Source: Cocos nucifera (Eukaryota > Streptophyta > Magnoliopsida > Arecales > Arecaceae). Taken from it: a stretch of 64,000 nt of DNA. Both the position numbers and the translations under genes were made by a program. The DNA is taken from positions 62,001-126,000 of the forward strand of contig QRFJ01002494.1 in assembly GCA_006176705.1 (NCBI GenBank), in the 5' to 3' direction. The notes below the pieces were generated by a model. It searched no databases, was not told the origin of the DNA, and saw only the letters and a list, made by a program, of their open reading frames with translations. The number at the start of each line of letters is the position of its first letter. The first letter of the stretch is position 1. This document shows, piece by piece, positions 10,850 through 22,824 of this stretch.

Positions 10850-12150
10850 CTTCAGAGGAGCTCAACTGCAACCATGGAATGTTGATTTCATTTTGTTTAA
10901 GTTTGGCCTCATCCAGGATAGTGTATTCCACTATGAAATCTATCAACATTTGAGCTTTGATTAACGACCGAGGCTGAAAGTTGATGTCAAATTCTGTAAG
11001 TTCAATTATCCATTTTATGATTCTTTCAAAGGCATCTATTCGATGAAGAACTATCTTGATTGGCTGATTAATGAGGAGGGTTATAGTCTACCCCTGAAAA
11101 TAAGATCGGAATCTTCGGACTATAATTAGTAGAGCATAAGTTAATTTTTCTAATTTAGTATACCTGATCTTGGCATCCCTCAAGACTTGGCTTTTGTAGT
11201 AGATCGGCCACTACACTTTTGCCTCTTTTTTGACTAGGACTACTATAAAAGCCACTAGAGAGACTGCCAGGTACAAAAATAGTCTTTCTCTAAGTTCAGA
11301 CTTGGCCAATAAGGGAGACAAGCCAAGGAAGCTCTTGAGTTCTTCAAACATCTGTTGACACTCAACGGTCCAGTAGAAGCTCTTTAGCTATTTGAGAACT
11401 TGGAAGAAAGGCATGCATTGCTCGACCGACCTCAAGATGAAGCGGTTCAGGACCACCACCTTTTCTATTAGATGCTGAACTTTCTTTATTAATTTTGGGG
11501 CAGTCATTTCTTAAATAGCCCGAATCTTTTTTAGATTTGCTTCAATCCCACATCTTAACACCATGAACCCCAAGAACTTTTTCGAAGTTACACCAAAGGC
11601 GCACTTGATCAGATTCAACTTTATCTTGTATCTCCAAAGGCTACTAAAGATCTCTTCAAGGTCGGCTATGTGATTTATTGAAGTTCGACTCTTGACAAGC
11701 ATATCATCTACATACACCTTCATGTTGCGGCTAATTTTCTCCTTGAAGATTTTATTGACTAGGTGCTGGTATGTTGCTCCAGCATTTTTGAGTCTAAAGG
11801 ACATAATCCTGTAACAACAAAGACCACGGTCAGTAATAAAAGCAATTTTCTCCTCATCTTTCAAAGCCATCTGGATTTGGTTATAGTTGGAGAAGGCATC
11901 CAGAAAGGTGAGAAGCTCATGGGCCGAAGTTACATCCACCAGCTGATCAATCTTAGGTAGGGGGTAGCTATCTTTTGGATAGATCTTGTTCAACTTCTTG
12001 AAGTCTATGCATATTCTCCATTTGTCGTTCACCTTCTTGATAAGAACCACATTGGAAATCTAGTTCAGATAGGAGACTTCTCTGATGAATCAAGTCTTAA
12101 GGAGCTTGTCAACTTCTTCTATAATTGCCTTTTATCTTTTTGGGATATAG
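10850..12150 (-). pseudogene. pol: Tat element reverse transcriptase and first RNase H
   Basis: The best preserved part is 11,511-12,050: MVLIKKVNDKWRICIDFKKLNKIYPKD, PLPKIDQLVD, LLTFLDAFSNYNQI, then FRLKNAGATYQHLVNKIF. The catalytic box KVYVDDMLVKS (about 11,690-11,722) has both Asp intact. The FLGFMV block follows. Below 11,511 the RT connection and RNase H continue with stops (FYWTVECQQMFEELK, YTKLEKLTYALLI, WIIELTEFDINFQPR) to about 10,850. RT upstream of integrase confirms gypsy order. Confidence 0.88.
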
Positions 12151-12159
12151 CTACGTATC

Positions 12160-12875
12160 TTTTCTTTCACTGGGTGATGTTTGGAATCAACAGCCAGATG
12201 ATGTTCCATGACTTCAGCATCAATTTCGAGCATGTTTGCTGGGATCCAAGCAAAAACATCTATATATTTTTATAGAAATTTGACGAGCTACTCTCATACC
12301 TCTTCTCCCAAATTGGAATCGATCTACACTGTGTGCTCTTTATTTCCATCATTCAAAGAAATTGAGATAAGATCTTCAATGGGTTCTTCCCATTCTTCTA
12401 TGAGGTTGTCCCAGACGTCCAACCCATCAATTGGATAAAGGTTTGATCATTCATCCCTTTGTAAGGCAATTGAGTAGCAATATCTTGTCAAAGCTTGGTC
12501 TCCTCTGACCTCTCCAATCCCATAACTTGTTAAAAACTTCATTTTTAGATAGTAAGTCGACACTATTGCCTAAAGTGCATTGAGATCAGGTCAGCCAAGA
12601 ATTACATTAATTATAAGTAGATAGAGCTCTTACTACCAAAAAATTCACTTATGCCCTAGACCATTTTGAATATCACCTCGTTGTCATAATTAACATTATT
12701 ATTTCTTCAACTAGTATAGCATCGCTAGTGAAGCCCACCAATGGGGTACTCATTGGTTCGAGCTGGTTATTAGGTAGGGACATTTTGGAGGAAGCATCAT
12801 AAAACAAGACATGGACTGAACTTCTACTATCGATAAGAATGTGCCATACATCATAGTCTGCGATATTTAAGAAGA
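12160..12875 (-). pseudogene. pol: Tat element protease and linker, active site altered
   Basis: Minus-strand reading at about 12,870-12,700 gives NAIVVFLNIADYDVWHILIDSRSSVHVLFYDA. This matches the aspartic protease region of Tat elements, where a D-[ST]-G-[SA] triad is expected. Here the triad is D-S-R (about 12,824-12,832), which would remove protease activity. The linker towards RT (12,700-12,160) is recognisable only by position and carries several stops. Confidence 0.65.
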
Positions 12876-14552
12876 CTACAATCGCATTATTGTGTGAAAA
12901 CTGAACTCCTTGTGCATCTTCTTTAGTGAAAGCGATGGATTCTTCAGTCCTTCACCGTTTAGCTGACCCTTCGGATCTGTCGGCCTCCTCTCGCCAAAGT
13001 CCTCCAGAGATGGTATTGATGATGCTGAGAGACGATCGATCTCCCTATTGCTTTTCCCATCTTGATGGTTCTGGCTACAGTAATGTCCTCGATCGATCTT
13101 CTCTTGTATCAGGCCAGCATCGTAGGAATCGACCAAGTCGGTCCTGCCTGATAAGCTCTCCAATCTTGTCATAAAGCTGAATACATTCTTCAATATCATG
13201 ATCATGGTATGATGGTAGAGATAGTATTTGTTAGGATTACACTGGCCAGGATGAGTGCGCATCCTCTCCATCCTTGGTAGCTGCTCCTTATCTCCATTAG
13301 TACTTAAATTTTTGGAACATTGAAGGGAGCGTAGTTGTGGAACCTTTTGGGAGGAGAGCTCCTTCATGCCCTTCTGTCAAGACTTCTTTCATGGTGAGCT
13401 CAAGAAGTTTGGGCCTGTTTGCACTCAGGAGGGGTCCGGAAGCACGGTCAAACTTCATTTGATCTTTCTTCAACTACAGGCTTGCTAAACTCGCCCGCCT
13501 ACCACTCTCTTATGGCTTCCTCATCCTTTAATTTGAAGGCTTATTCAGCTCGGGCATAACCTTCAACTCGAGCTAGTATATCAAAAAAAATTCCTAGGAT
13601 ACTTTTTCTCTAAGAAAAATAGTAGGTCATTCTTCTAAAAGCCATCCTTTAGTATGATCATGGCAACAGATTGGTCAAAGTTCCAGACCTCTAGTGAAGC
13701 AACATTGAAGCAGTTGACATAAACTCGAATGGACTTCCCTTCCTGCTGCTTGATGTTGATGAGGGAGTCCAAACCTTGCCTGGGATGATGGCTGCTAATA
13801 AAATGAGTCGTAAACTAATGGATCATTTAATCGAAGGAAAAGATCATACCTGACTTCAGTATCGAGTACCAATTTCTTGCTGCTTCCTTCAGGATAGATG
13901 AGAAGGCTTGGCACAAGATGGCATCTGATGCGCCATAGAGTAGCATCATAATCCAAAAGGCCTTCAAATGGTCGATCGAATTTATGGTTCGATCGTAGCT
14001 CTTGAATTGAGGGAGCTAGAACTTTGGCGGAATTGATTCCTGCATGACTCTCTAGGAGAAAGGGGGCTTAGTGCAGATGTTGTTGTGGTGAGCCAGGGTG
14101 GCATGGTGAAGTTTCTCAATCCGTCAGTTCATGTTCTAAAGATTCTAATCAAGAATATCATTTTGATCATGGGTTTCAGAGGGCTTCCAATTGTAGATGG
14201 GGAAGATCTACTCAGGAGAGGAATCATGGTTAGAATTGGGGTCTTCCACCTTTCACTTCCCCTTCCTAGGAGTGATGGGTCTACTAACCCAAATAAGCCA
14301 TCTTGGAATAGTTTTCTATAATTTCAATGGAGGGTTTTCTGGCTGTACCACCATTGACTATTGCTGCATGGCTTGCATCATTTTGGTGAGGCCCTGGACC
14401 TGCTGCACCAGTAGATTGAACTACTCCGAATCTATCATGGTCGTTGATGGGGGAGGTTACGGTACCAATGATGGTGTTGGAGCAGGCAGATCTGGTTCAA
14501 ATCTAACGATGAAGTTGGTGGATCTCTGGATGGTTGTCTTCTTTGGAGGCAT
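12876..14552 (-). pseudogene. gag: Tat element gag, broken
   Basis: The start is the minus-strand ATG at 14,552 (MPPKKTTIQRSTNFIVRFEPDLPAP), 103 bases after the primer site. TAA interrupts after about 30 codons, and more stops and frameshifts follow. The C-terminal third (about 13,250-13,060) contains HDIEECIQLYDKIGELIRQDRLGRF, split across frames, as in Tat Gag near the nucleocapsid junction. The middle (13,400-14,000) is the capsid region by position and shows recognisable hydrophobic blocks only in broken frames. Gag would form the particle shell. Confidence 0.7.
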
Positions 14553-14654
14553 TCTTGAGACTAGAAAAGATCAAACGAAGATGAATTTTAAAAGATTAAA
14601 ATAAGAGAGTAAATAGATTCGACTGAGCACTTCTTTTAGAACAAGAGCTCAAAG

Positions 14655-14674
14655 CACCCCTCCTTCTAGCGCCA
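14655..14674 (-). other. primer-binding site of the Tat element
   Basis: The minus strand reads TGGCGCTAGAAGGAGGGGTG. The TGGCGC start matches a tRNA 3' end (…GCGCCA) and is typical of Tat/Athila primer sites. I cannot assign the tRNA with certainty. Confidence 0.7.
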
Positions 14675-14681
14675 ACCCTAT

Positions 14682-15965
14682 TGATGCAAAATCTGATTGA
14701 TGTCGAAATAAAGCTAGAGCTAAAAGAGATGAGGTCACCACCAGTGACCTAAAAAATATGATCCTGACCGAAGTCAAGGCTGGTGGCTCCGTCAAGACCC
14801 TTCGACGATTAAGTCAGCTTTTTTGGCCAACAAAAATAGAATGCTTAAAAAATTGAGGTGCAAAATTTTGGGCTTAAAGAGAAAACATATCTGGAGGATC
14901 CCTTAAATAGGTAGAGCTTATAATAGAATGATGGTGACAGTCGTAATCGCTTGGTAGTGGGCCATTCAGAACCACATGAAGTTTGTTATGGAGGGTAGTG
15001 TCCATTATCATGACGCATCGATCTATTGGAATTTAATGGTTGAAGTTTAGATGGAGTAGATATTGATAGTGAAGAGCTTTAAATCTCAAAAGTTTTAGAG
15101 AAAATTGTCTGGCGACTGAATGGAGTCCATTCATAATGAATTCAACTGAAGGAGATAATCTGGAAGGAGTTCTAATGGAGGAACCTGATTGAAGCAAATC
15201 ATCCAGAAAGAGGGTGGTTGGAGGAGTTCATCCGAAAGGAGTATGACTAGAGAAGATCGTCCGAAGGAGATCTGCTAGAAAAATTCGGAAGAAGATCCAT
15301 TGAAAGAGTCTGGAAGGAATCTGACTGGTGGGAGTTCGAAAGCAGATCTGGTGGAGGAGTTTGAAGGATATACAGTTGAAGGAGTCTGTGTAGATGATGA
15401 CGTCCTTCCCAGTGAGTGCAAGGAGCTCGGATGGACAAAGGTCAATTAGATGAAGGTCGACGGGAAGGAGATCAGCTGGAAGGAGCCTTAGAAGGAGATC
15501 GTTCTGTGAAAGCTTGGTTGCTGGTTGTGATGGGCGAACGACTTTGATACTCTTGTGATTCAACCATTTCTTTTGGAGCCTTGCTATTTTCAAGGCTATC
15601 CAAAGGCTAATAAGATGGAGATAAGGTCTCTTTGCTTGCACACTCAAGGTTTTTGATATGAGAATTCAAAGATCCACCACTCTCTGTGAGTTGCAAAGGT
15701 TCATCCAGTGGGGGGGAGCTCCATTGATCCAATGTTGATCCAAAATCGAATAGCCCGAAGAGGATCTAGTTGGGAAGGAGTTCAAATAGCTTCAAGATCA
15801 ACCAGACCAGACTGCATTGGGATCGGATACTTAACTACTTTGATGGCCACCATCACCATTTAAGCTCGTCCGAGTGGAACCAGTAAGGCCCTATAGGTTC
15901 TGGAGTTATCGAGTGAAGTTAGTCATGGCTATTGTTGTCGGACGAGGTCATCCCAAGACTCAACA
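14682..15965 (-). repeat. 5' LTR of the Tat element
   Basis: The minus strand ends in GCATCA seven bases before the primer site. A candidate start TGTTGAGTCTTGG lies at 15,965. The length of ~1.28 kb is inferred, since the partner LTR is off-window. A purine-rich, imperfectly repeated stretch (15,120-15,500; recurring plus-strand GGAAGGAGTC and GGAGATC words) fills its middle. No gene is seen. Confidence 0.55.
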
Positions 15966-15997
15966 TCTTTTCAAACTTCGATAGGAGAGGGTTTATC

Positions 15998-16831
15998 CCC
16001 AATAGTACCCAACATCTAGATAGATCGAATAGTTGCAATCGCAACATTCAGAACCTACGTGAATATTGTTACCACATAATTCATTCTTTTGATCTCTATG
16101 TATGAGGATGACTCAGAGTTAAACTGTCAACCCTAAAAGATACATCCAAATCATATCTTAAAGTAATTAGTCCTGTGACCCCTCACTAGGACTACCCTGA
16201 CCAAGGATTTTCTAAATTGAAACATTATTGAACACAGCTCTTGAAATCAGGAATGTTCAATCCCATCTTAATACATTCACCGACTCCTCAAGTACTTGAC
16301 GATGCCCAGAAATCTTCCATCATTGAATTAAAAATTCAAGTAGTCCATTACTAAAACACAGTGAGTTGCTTTGAAGTCCCCATGGTGATCTCAGATCAGA
16401 GGGACACTTATACCTATATTCCATCAGAGCAAACTTGACAGTAGAAAATCTTCAAAGTTAGTCACCTTCAATGCAGATGTACCCCTACATCTCACCTGCA
16501 TGTTATACTAGTGTCAACATACTCCTTGATTAAGAGGACAACCAACCCATATAGGATACAATGATCTACACTCGATAAACATTATCATCCTTGGTAACAA
16601 TGTATCATTTGGTCACGAATAGGTTTAAAGACTAAATGATAAATTCTTCTTTGTTGATTCTAAATAGTCCTAAGGACATCACCACAACATAGGAGTTCAT
16701 TAGAAGATGTGAGATTTTATGATGATAACATGCCAGAATAAATTTTATTTATTAATAATTCATATATAAGTATAAAAAATAGCACAACATTCAACAGGCA
16801 AATAATTAGCTTTGGGATACTATTTTCAATA
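15998..16831 (-). repeat. truncated 3' LTR of Copia-2
   Basis: Matches 37,445-38,274 of the 5' LTR; shared blocks include gatctctatgtatgarga and gtcctaaggacatcaccaca. Only the first ~830 bases of the LTR (element sense) remain. The rest is lost at about 15,998, where Tat-element LTR sequence begins. Confidence 0.85.
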
Positions 16832-16852
16832 ATCTTCCACTAGGACTAAAGC
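16832..16852 (-). other. polypurine tract of Copia-2
   Basis: The minus strand reads TTTAGTCCTAGTGGAAGA just before the LTR start. It is homologous to the tract of Copia-4 at 22,804-22,824. Confidence 0.6.
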
Positions 16853-17931
16853 AGTTGATGCAGTATCTAATACCTATCTTTGACTTGAAGTCATCGAACT
16901 CCTTCACTGCAATAGCTTTAGTGAATGGGTCGACTAGGTTCTTCTTCCCATCGATCTTCTAAAGGTCAACATTACCTCGATCCATGATCTTCCAAATAAG
17001 ATGGTAGTGGTGCAGAATATGTTTCGTCCGTTGATGTGCCTTCGGTTCCTTCGTCTGAGCAATGGCTCCAGAGCTATCGTAGTAGAGTAGAACTAGACCA
17101 TCAAGGGAGGATGCTCCTCCGAGCTCAGTGATGAATTTTCTCAGCCACACCACTTCTTTGGTAGCATCTGATGCAGCGATGTACTTCATCTCACAAACTA
17201 AGTCGATCATAGTGTGCTGCTTGAAACTCTTCTAGTAGAAAGCACCACCATTAAGGATAAATACATACTCCGATACACTTTTGTTGTCATCATGATCAGA
17301 CAGAAAACTAGAGTCTATAAACCCAACAAGTCTTAGATCTGACTCATCATAAACAAGCCACTGGTCCTTAGTATTTCTTAAATATTTTAGGATAATTTTA
17401 ATAACCTTCCGTGGTTCTTTCCTAGATCAGATTGGTATCTACTCACTAACCCTAGTAAGTATACCACGTCTGGTCGTGTACATGTCATGGTGTACATAAT
17501 AAAATTCACTACCAAAGCATATAAAATTCTACTCATATGCTCTCTCTCTTGAGGTGTTATCGAACAATCCCTCTTCGAGAGAAAAATTTCATGGCCTATC
17601 AGTAGATAGCCCTTCTTGTAATTCTCCATGCTGAACCTCTTCAGCATAGTATCAATGTACATGGATTGAGATAATCCGAGCAATCTTTTAGACCTATCTC
17701 TATAGATCTTCATCCCTAATATGTAAGAAGCTTCTCCAAGATTTTTTATTGAGAACTATGACGATAGCCAAATCTTTATTCCTTATAATGCAGGGATATC
17801 ATTTCTGATTAAGAGAATGCAATCCACATACAATACCAAGAATACAATCGCTAGACCAATAGTCCACTTGTATATACAGGGCTCTTTTTTGTCCTTAACG
17901 AAGCAATACATTTTGATCGTCCTATCAAAAT
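16853..17931 (-). pseudogene. pol: Copia-2 RT C-terminal half and RNase H
   Basis: RNase H is at 17,210-16,853: MIDLVCEMKYIAASDATKEVVWLRKF with the acidic pair, then LYYDSSGAIAQTKEPKAHQRTKHIL. RT is at 17,713-17,387: MKIYRDRSKRLLGLSQSMYID, ending SRYQSDLGKNHGRLLK. Upstream, at about 17,820-17,840, the catalytic box reads LYVDCILLI: the second Asp of YVDD is Cys, which should abolish polymerase activity. The fragment ends at 17,931, where the solo LTR interrupts codons shortly after KMYCFV. The reading resumes at 20,214. Confidence 0.87.
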
Positions 17932-17936
17932 GTATG
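17932..17936. repeat. target-site duplication GTATG, left copy
   Basis: Precedes the solo LTR. The same five bases follow it at 20,209-20,213. Confidence 0.92.
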
Positions 17937-20208
17937 TGTTAGATATATGTGCCCTAGAAGCCAGAATTGGCTGACACTTGTAATACACTTCTAGGGGCAA
18001 AATTATAATTTTGACTATAATTTATAAAATGGGTTATTTTCTATCACACATGTGTATTTAGTGTCTGTGATACATCCTTTGAGTTAATGGTAATGATAAT
18101 TCATATTTTCAAGAGTTGAAAATTTAAGACATGAATAATCATTATTAACTCATAAACAGCTCCCGACCATAGGATCATCACGAGGATGGTGATTGATCCG
18201 GAAGGTTGGTGTACGATCGCTTCTCTTTAGTAAATGAGTCTTGAGTCTACGGTGTGGAGACACCAGAGCGAGAGTACAGGTACTCGTTAGAGAACGAGGG
18301 CACTGAGCGTGACCACCTCGAGTAGTCATTAGGAAGTCTACCTTCTCGTCAATGACTGACTCGATGCTGCAGTAGTGTGTCTGGTTCTTTGACCTGAGAT
18401 GCATCGGCAGTTCACCTTGAGGGTGTTATAGTTTGACTACACCATTACTCGGTCTCCTAGCCATATGGAACCCTGAGGTGTATGTTGGCTATGAGCATGT
18501 TCATTGTAGGAACTGGATTGCATCAAGATGGGAATCTATCTACCTCGGTGGTAGAGGAGCAGCCCTATGATAATCATGAGAATCAAGTCCAGAAGCCCAT
18601 GGCCATGGTAGAGTGAAATAATAGAAAGAGTTTCTATTTAGGATTTTCACATTGGACTCGAATCGAATGATTACATCATATGACAGAGACTAGGGTTTGA
18701 CGAGTTCACCTTAACCCTAATCTGATCGGGGCTCAAGATAGAAGAACTTAATCACACAGGTAGCTGCACCAAGAGGTTCGCATTCAGCTCTGATGGGTTG
18801 CCACCATATACTGCTAGGTGTCACTGGTGGATTTTGGGAGCAATTAGAATGATTTAGATGATCGATCATTCTAGCTGTTCGAATCAGAAGAGTTCTGATC
18901 CATCGAAAGGAGTTTCGATGATGTCTATGATAGAGATCATGACATATCCCATTACCATACAGAACTGAACCTAACTGGGTCACACAAACAAGGGTTTGAA
19001 TCTGGTGATCATCAATTGAACTGATCTAGTTCAATTGATCTGAATGAGATTCAATTAGGTTCAAGGAAATCGTGCTAGCACTCGATTGAACCTAACGTTC
19101 TTCTTTTACTATCATAAATAAGTTGTCCTGACTGAGCCAAAGGAGTTTGTGCTCAATCAGAGGCCTTCATATGGTCTGACTGGAGGTTGTCCAAGTCAGA
19201 ATAGGTTGTCTTATTTGTAAGACATTACCTGCCATTTTTGGTCACCTGCCATTTCTTGTTCTTTGACTTTGGTCAAAAGTCTACCTTTGACTGGTCAAAC
19301 GTTGACCATTGACCCTTTGACTTTTGACCACATGTCATGCACCTATTGGAGAGCTGGTGGGTGCCTGTCCCCCTGCCAGAACCTGGCAAGGAGAAGGGCG
19401 CACGCCAAGGGTGGCGTGAGCCCAAGTAGGAGGCGCCTAGGAGTCCTTGTTGGACAAGGACTCCACCTCCCTTTTGGATTCCAATCAGAGTTCTACTAAG
19501 AATCCAGTTTGACTGGTCTTAGGTGCCCTCTAAGGAGGAATCCAGGGGTCTCTATTCCAACCAATCAGATTTAGATCTGATTTCACAAAGGGTTGTGATT
19601 GGTTGAGAGGAAGAGGAGTTGGATCACAAGAGGTCTATAAATAAGACCCTGCGCCCAACCCTAATTCTAATGCTATTAGACACGCCCCAAGGCTGCCTCT
19701 CCCCTCCTTCTCCACGCCATAGTCTCTTCTCCCCTTGCTCTCCACGTCCAAAAGGTGTTTTGGACTTTGGTTGGTGCGATTCAGATCAAGGAAAGGCGAT
19801 CAAAAGCAAGAAGGCTGCGCTGCTGCAAAAGGACGACTGCAGATCTTCAAAAGAGTTTTGAAGATCCTCCAGATCAGATCCAGATCTGATTTTTGGAGGT
19901 GTGATAGAGAAGAAGAGGATCTCCAGATCCAACCTGAGTGGATACCGGTAGAGGCCAGGCACTTGCGTGGCTAAGATCCAGAACCTTCCGCTGCAATCAG
20001 GATCATCTACAGGGTAATAGGATTACCCAAATCAGGTAAATTAAATTTGATTTAATTTATCTTATTTTATTTTATTTATTAAAATAATAAGAATCAGATC
20101 TGAAACATATCAAGATCTGATTGAGATCAAGAGAAAATTTTTGAAATATATCTCTTGATCTAATCAAATCTGGACGAACCTGGACCGGGAAATCAGGATT
20201 TCCCTTCA
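17937..20208 (+). repeat. solo LTR (2272 bp) of the Copia-3 family
   Basis: Begins TGTTAGATATATGTGCCC and ends GATTTCCCTTCA, flanked by GTATG duplications, with no internal region. It closely resembles the two LTRs of Copia-3 (reverse strand there). A clear TATA box, TATAAATA, is at 19,636-19,643. Solo LTRs arise when the two LTRs of an element recombine and delete the interior. It interrupts the RT of Copia-2. Confidence 0.93.
19636..19643 (+). promoter_or_regulatory. LTR TATA box
   Basis: TATAAATA, preserved at the same place in both Copia-3 LTRs (52,737-52,744 and 60,744-60,751, minus strand). It probably directs LTR transcription a few tens of bases downstream. Confidence 0.7.
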
Positions 20209-20213
20209 GTATG
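20209..20213. repeat. target-site duplication GTATG, right copy
   Basis: Pairs with 17,932-17,936. Removing the LTR and one copy restores the continuity of the Copia-2 RT sequence. Confidence 0.92.
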
Positions 20214-20312
20214 TTCCAACTTCAAGATGCCTACTTCAATCCATAAGTGGATCTTTGAAGCTTGCATACCTTAAACTCATCTATGGATGTGAACCCTTCA
20301 GGTTATATCATA
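20214..20312 (-). pseudogene. pol: Copia-2 RT, fragment between two insertions
   Basis: Ninety-nine bases of RT antisense, matching Copia-4 at about 23,913-24,012 (tgcctacttYaRtccataaR). In Copia-1 the equivalent region encodes the RT block between PEGF and SIYGLKQAS. It is cut on the left by the solo LTR and on the right by Copia-4. Confidence 0.85.
20308..20312. repeat. target-site duplication TCATA, left copy
   Basis: Directly precedes Copia-4 and is repeated at 31,198-31,202. Confidence 0.9.
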
Positions 20313-22803
20313 TGAAAAAATCAGATCTAGGATTTCACGGATAGATCTTGAAATTTTTTCAAGATCATGCAGTGGAAGACTTAAATAAATTAAATATTTA
20401 TTTAAATAAATATAAAAATACCCTAGATCTAAAATTTATTACATGATCAAATCATGATATTAAATCAAAAATTAAAAATATAAAGAAAAGATTAACATGT
20501 TGATCTCATCAATATGCTGCAATACTACATCTAATGTAGCTATAGAATAATAGATTAGATCTGATACCTGAGCAAGTTAGATATTTTAACTTACTAATTC
20601 AGGCTTGAGGATGAAGTCATGAGCGACACATGCATCTGATCTCTAGGAGTCGTTCACACGAGCCCACGAACACGATCTGAGATCCTGATGCAAAAAATCA
20701 GCACAGCATGCTAGTACCGTGCTGATCTCTTTTCAATGATTGATTTGATGTTTTCTTCTTTAAGACTTGGACTCTTCAAAATATCAAAAGAAAGAATAGA
20801 GATTTCAGATATGAGACTCTCTCAAAAAAATCTCAAAAGGAGGAGAAGAGAAAATCAAAATAGCCCTAGAAGAAGACCCTTCTTCTCTTTTCTCTCACCT
20901 AGACACCCAGTTTGGTGTCTATGAAACCCTAATGCCCAAGGACCCTCTCCCTTTGATTTTTGGACACCCCAAACTCTCCTAAATATCTGTGTTCTATAAA
21001 AAAATTAGGCCAAAATTCATCCTAAATTTATAGAAAAAGAAGAGTCCTTGTCTAGGTCAAAAACTAGACAAGGAAGGACTAGTTTTGGCAAGAGGTTGAG
21101 GCGCCCAACTCTTGGGTGCCCCTCCTCTGATTTTTTTAGTGAATCCAGCAAGAATACTTACACAAAGAGAGCCTTTCTCATCAAGAAAAAGGAGAGAAAA
21201 AATTAGAAGAGGGGGCGGTACCTTTTGGGAAGAGTTTAGGTTTGTTAGGATTCTATCCCATAGAATCTAAAATCAAAACAAACACCTTCTTTGACTTGGT
21301 CCTTCATCCAAATACCATATAAGAAAAAGAGGGAGAGAGAAGGCATGCATGAAAATCAGAGAGAGAGGTTTTGTTACACAAAATAAAAAGAGAAAGAGGG
21401 CGTGGGGTGTGGAGGGCTAAGGTGGTGCAAGGTGGAATCCTAGCCTCACTAGGATTCCATCTATGACTTGGTCAAACATGGTTTCTCAAACCAAATTAAA
21501 TCAAAAGCAAGTCAACCAAATTAAATTAGGTTCTAACCCAATTAAGATTTTAATTAAATTAAATTAAAATAGATTTAATTTTAATTTAATTTTTTAATCA
21601 AATTAAAAATTTGGGTTGATCCAAGTCCTAGTTGAACTAGGACTAGTTTTTTCTTGCACTTGGCTTATCCAATAAGCCAATTGGACTTGATTCAATCAAG
21701 TCCAAACCAAATCTAATTAAATTATATTTAATTAAACTTAATCTCAATCCTTTGGTTTAATCAAATTAAGCCAATTAGCAATCAAATTGTTAATCGATCC
21801 TCTTGCAATGCTTGCACTAGGTTAAAATTCAATCATATTGATTGTTTAACCCTAGAACGATTTTCAATCGTTGATCAACCATCTGATCAGATCGTGAGCT
21901 CTAATTTATGTGACCTCATAGGTCTGAACCTAAGTTAGTAGCATAGAAATAAATTTCTGTACCAATCAAAGTAACCATCTAGCAATGGTATCCGACGGTC
22001 GGATAGATTGAATGTGTAGAACAACGTCCTTAGAACCCATACGGATATAGTTTCCATATAATTCATCCCCTTGACCAAAATGCTTGTAGGATACCTCAGA
22101 GTTTAACTGTCAACTCTGATCAAGTTGTCCACATTATATTTCAAAATATCAAATCCATCTGATGGATTACCCTGCCAAAGTTTTGTTATATTGAAATACA
22201 GTGATACATTATTCTCCAACTCTTTGAGTGGTCAATCCCATCTTGATCACACACTGACTTTGCAAGTACTTAATTATACCTAGAAGCCTTCCATTATCAA
22301 ATTAAAAATTTAGTTAGTCTAATACCAAAGCACAGCGAGTTGCTTGCAAGTCACTGAGGTGATCTTAGGTCTAAGGGATACTAATACCTATATCTCATCA
22401 AGGACATTCTCGATAGTAGAATGCTCTAGAGTTTGTCATGTTCAATGATGATGTATCCATACATCTCACCTATATGCTATACTCATATCTTCACACTTCT
22501 TGGTTAAGAGAACAACCAATCCATATGGCATACAGTGACCTATGCTTGATAGATGCTATCATCCTAATTAACAGCCTATTATTTGGTCATGAACAAATTT
22601 AAGGACTTATCGATAAATTCTCTCTTTATCAAAGCTAAATAGTCCTAAGGACTTTATCACATTAATAGAGTTCGTTAGAAGATGAATACTTTATAATAAA
22701 AAAATATCAAAAATATATTTTATTTATTAATGAATTAATTATAAATACAATATTGCTCAACCATCAACCGATCGATGATTGATTTTGGGATATATTTCCA
22801 ACA
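20313..22803 (-). repeat. 3' LTR of Copia-4 (2491 bp)
   Basis: Starts TGAAAAAATCAGATC and ends TTTCCAACA on the plus strand. It aligns throughout with 28,718-31,197, mostly with transition differences. There is no gene inside; ORFs in it are chance. Confidence 0.93.
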
Positions 22804-22824
22804 ACTTCCACTTGTCCTAAAGCC
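22804..22824 (-). other. polypurine tract of Copia-4
   Basis: The minus strand reads GGCTTTAGGACAAGTGGAAG directly before the LTR. The Copia-1 counterpart is at 6238-6254. Confidence 0.75.

Larger units (their letters stand above)
8736..15965 (-). mobile_element. Tat-type Ty3/gypsy retrotransposon, 3' end cut off by Copia-1
   Basis: The minus-strand order is LTR (about 15,965-14,682), primer site (14,674-14,655), gag from 14,552, protease, RT, RNase H, a second RNase H of archaeal type, integrase, then tandem repeats. RT before integrase is the Ty3/gypsy order, and the extra RNase H between RT-RNase H and integrase is diagnostic of the Tat/Ogre/Retand group (established family knowledge). 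The 3' LTR is not in the window, because the element is interrupted at 8735/8736 by Copia-1. All genes are broken by stops and frameshifts. The boundary at about 15,965 is uncertain because of a rearranged junction with Copia-2. Confidence 0.85.

Noticed and set aside
14085..14604. Plus-strand ORFs of 78 and 135 codons
   Set aside because: Antisense to the Tat gag N-terminal region, which has clear gag content and a primer site just upstream.
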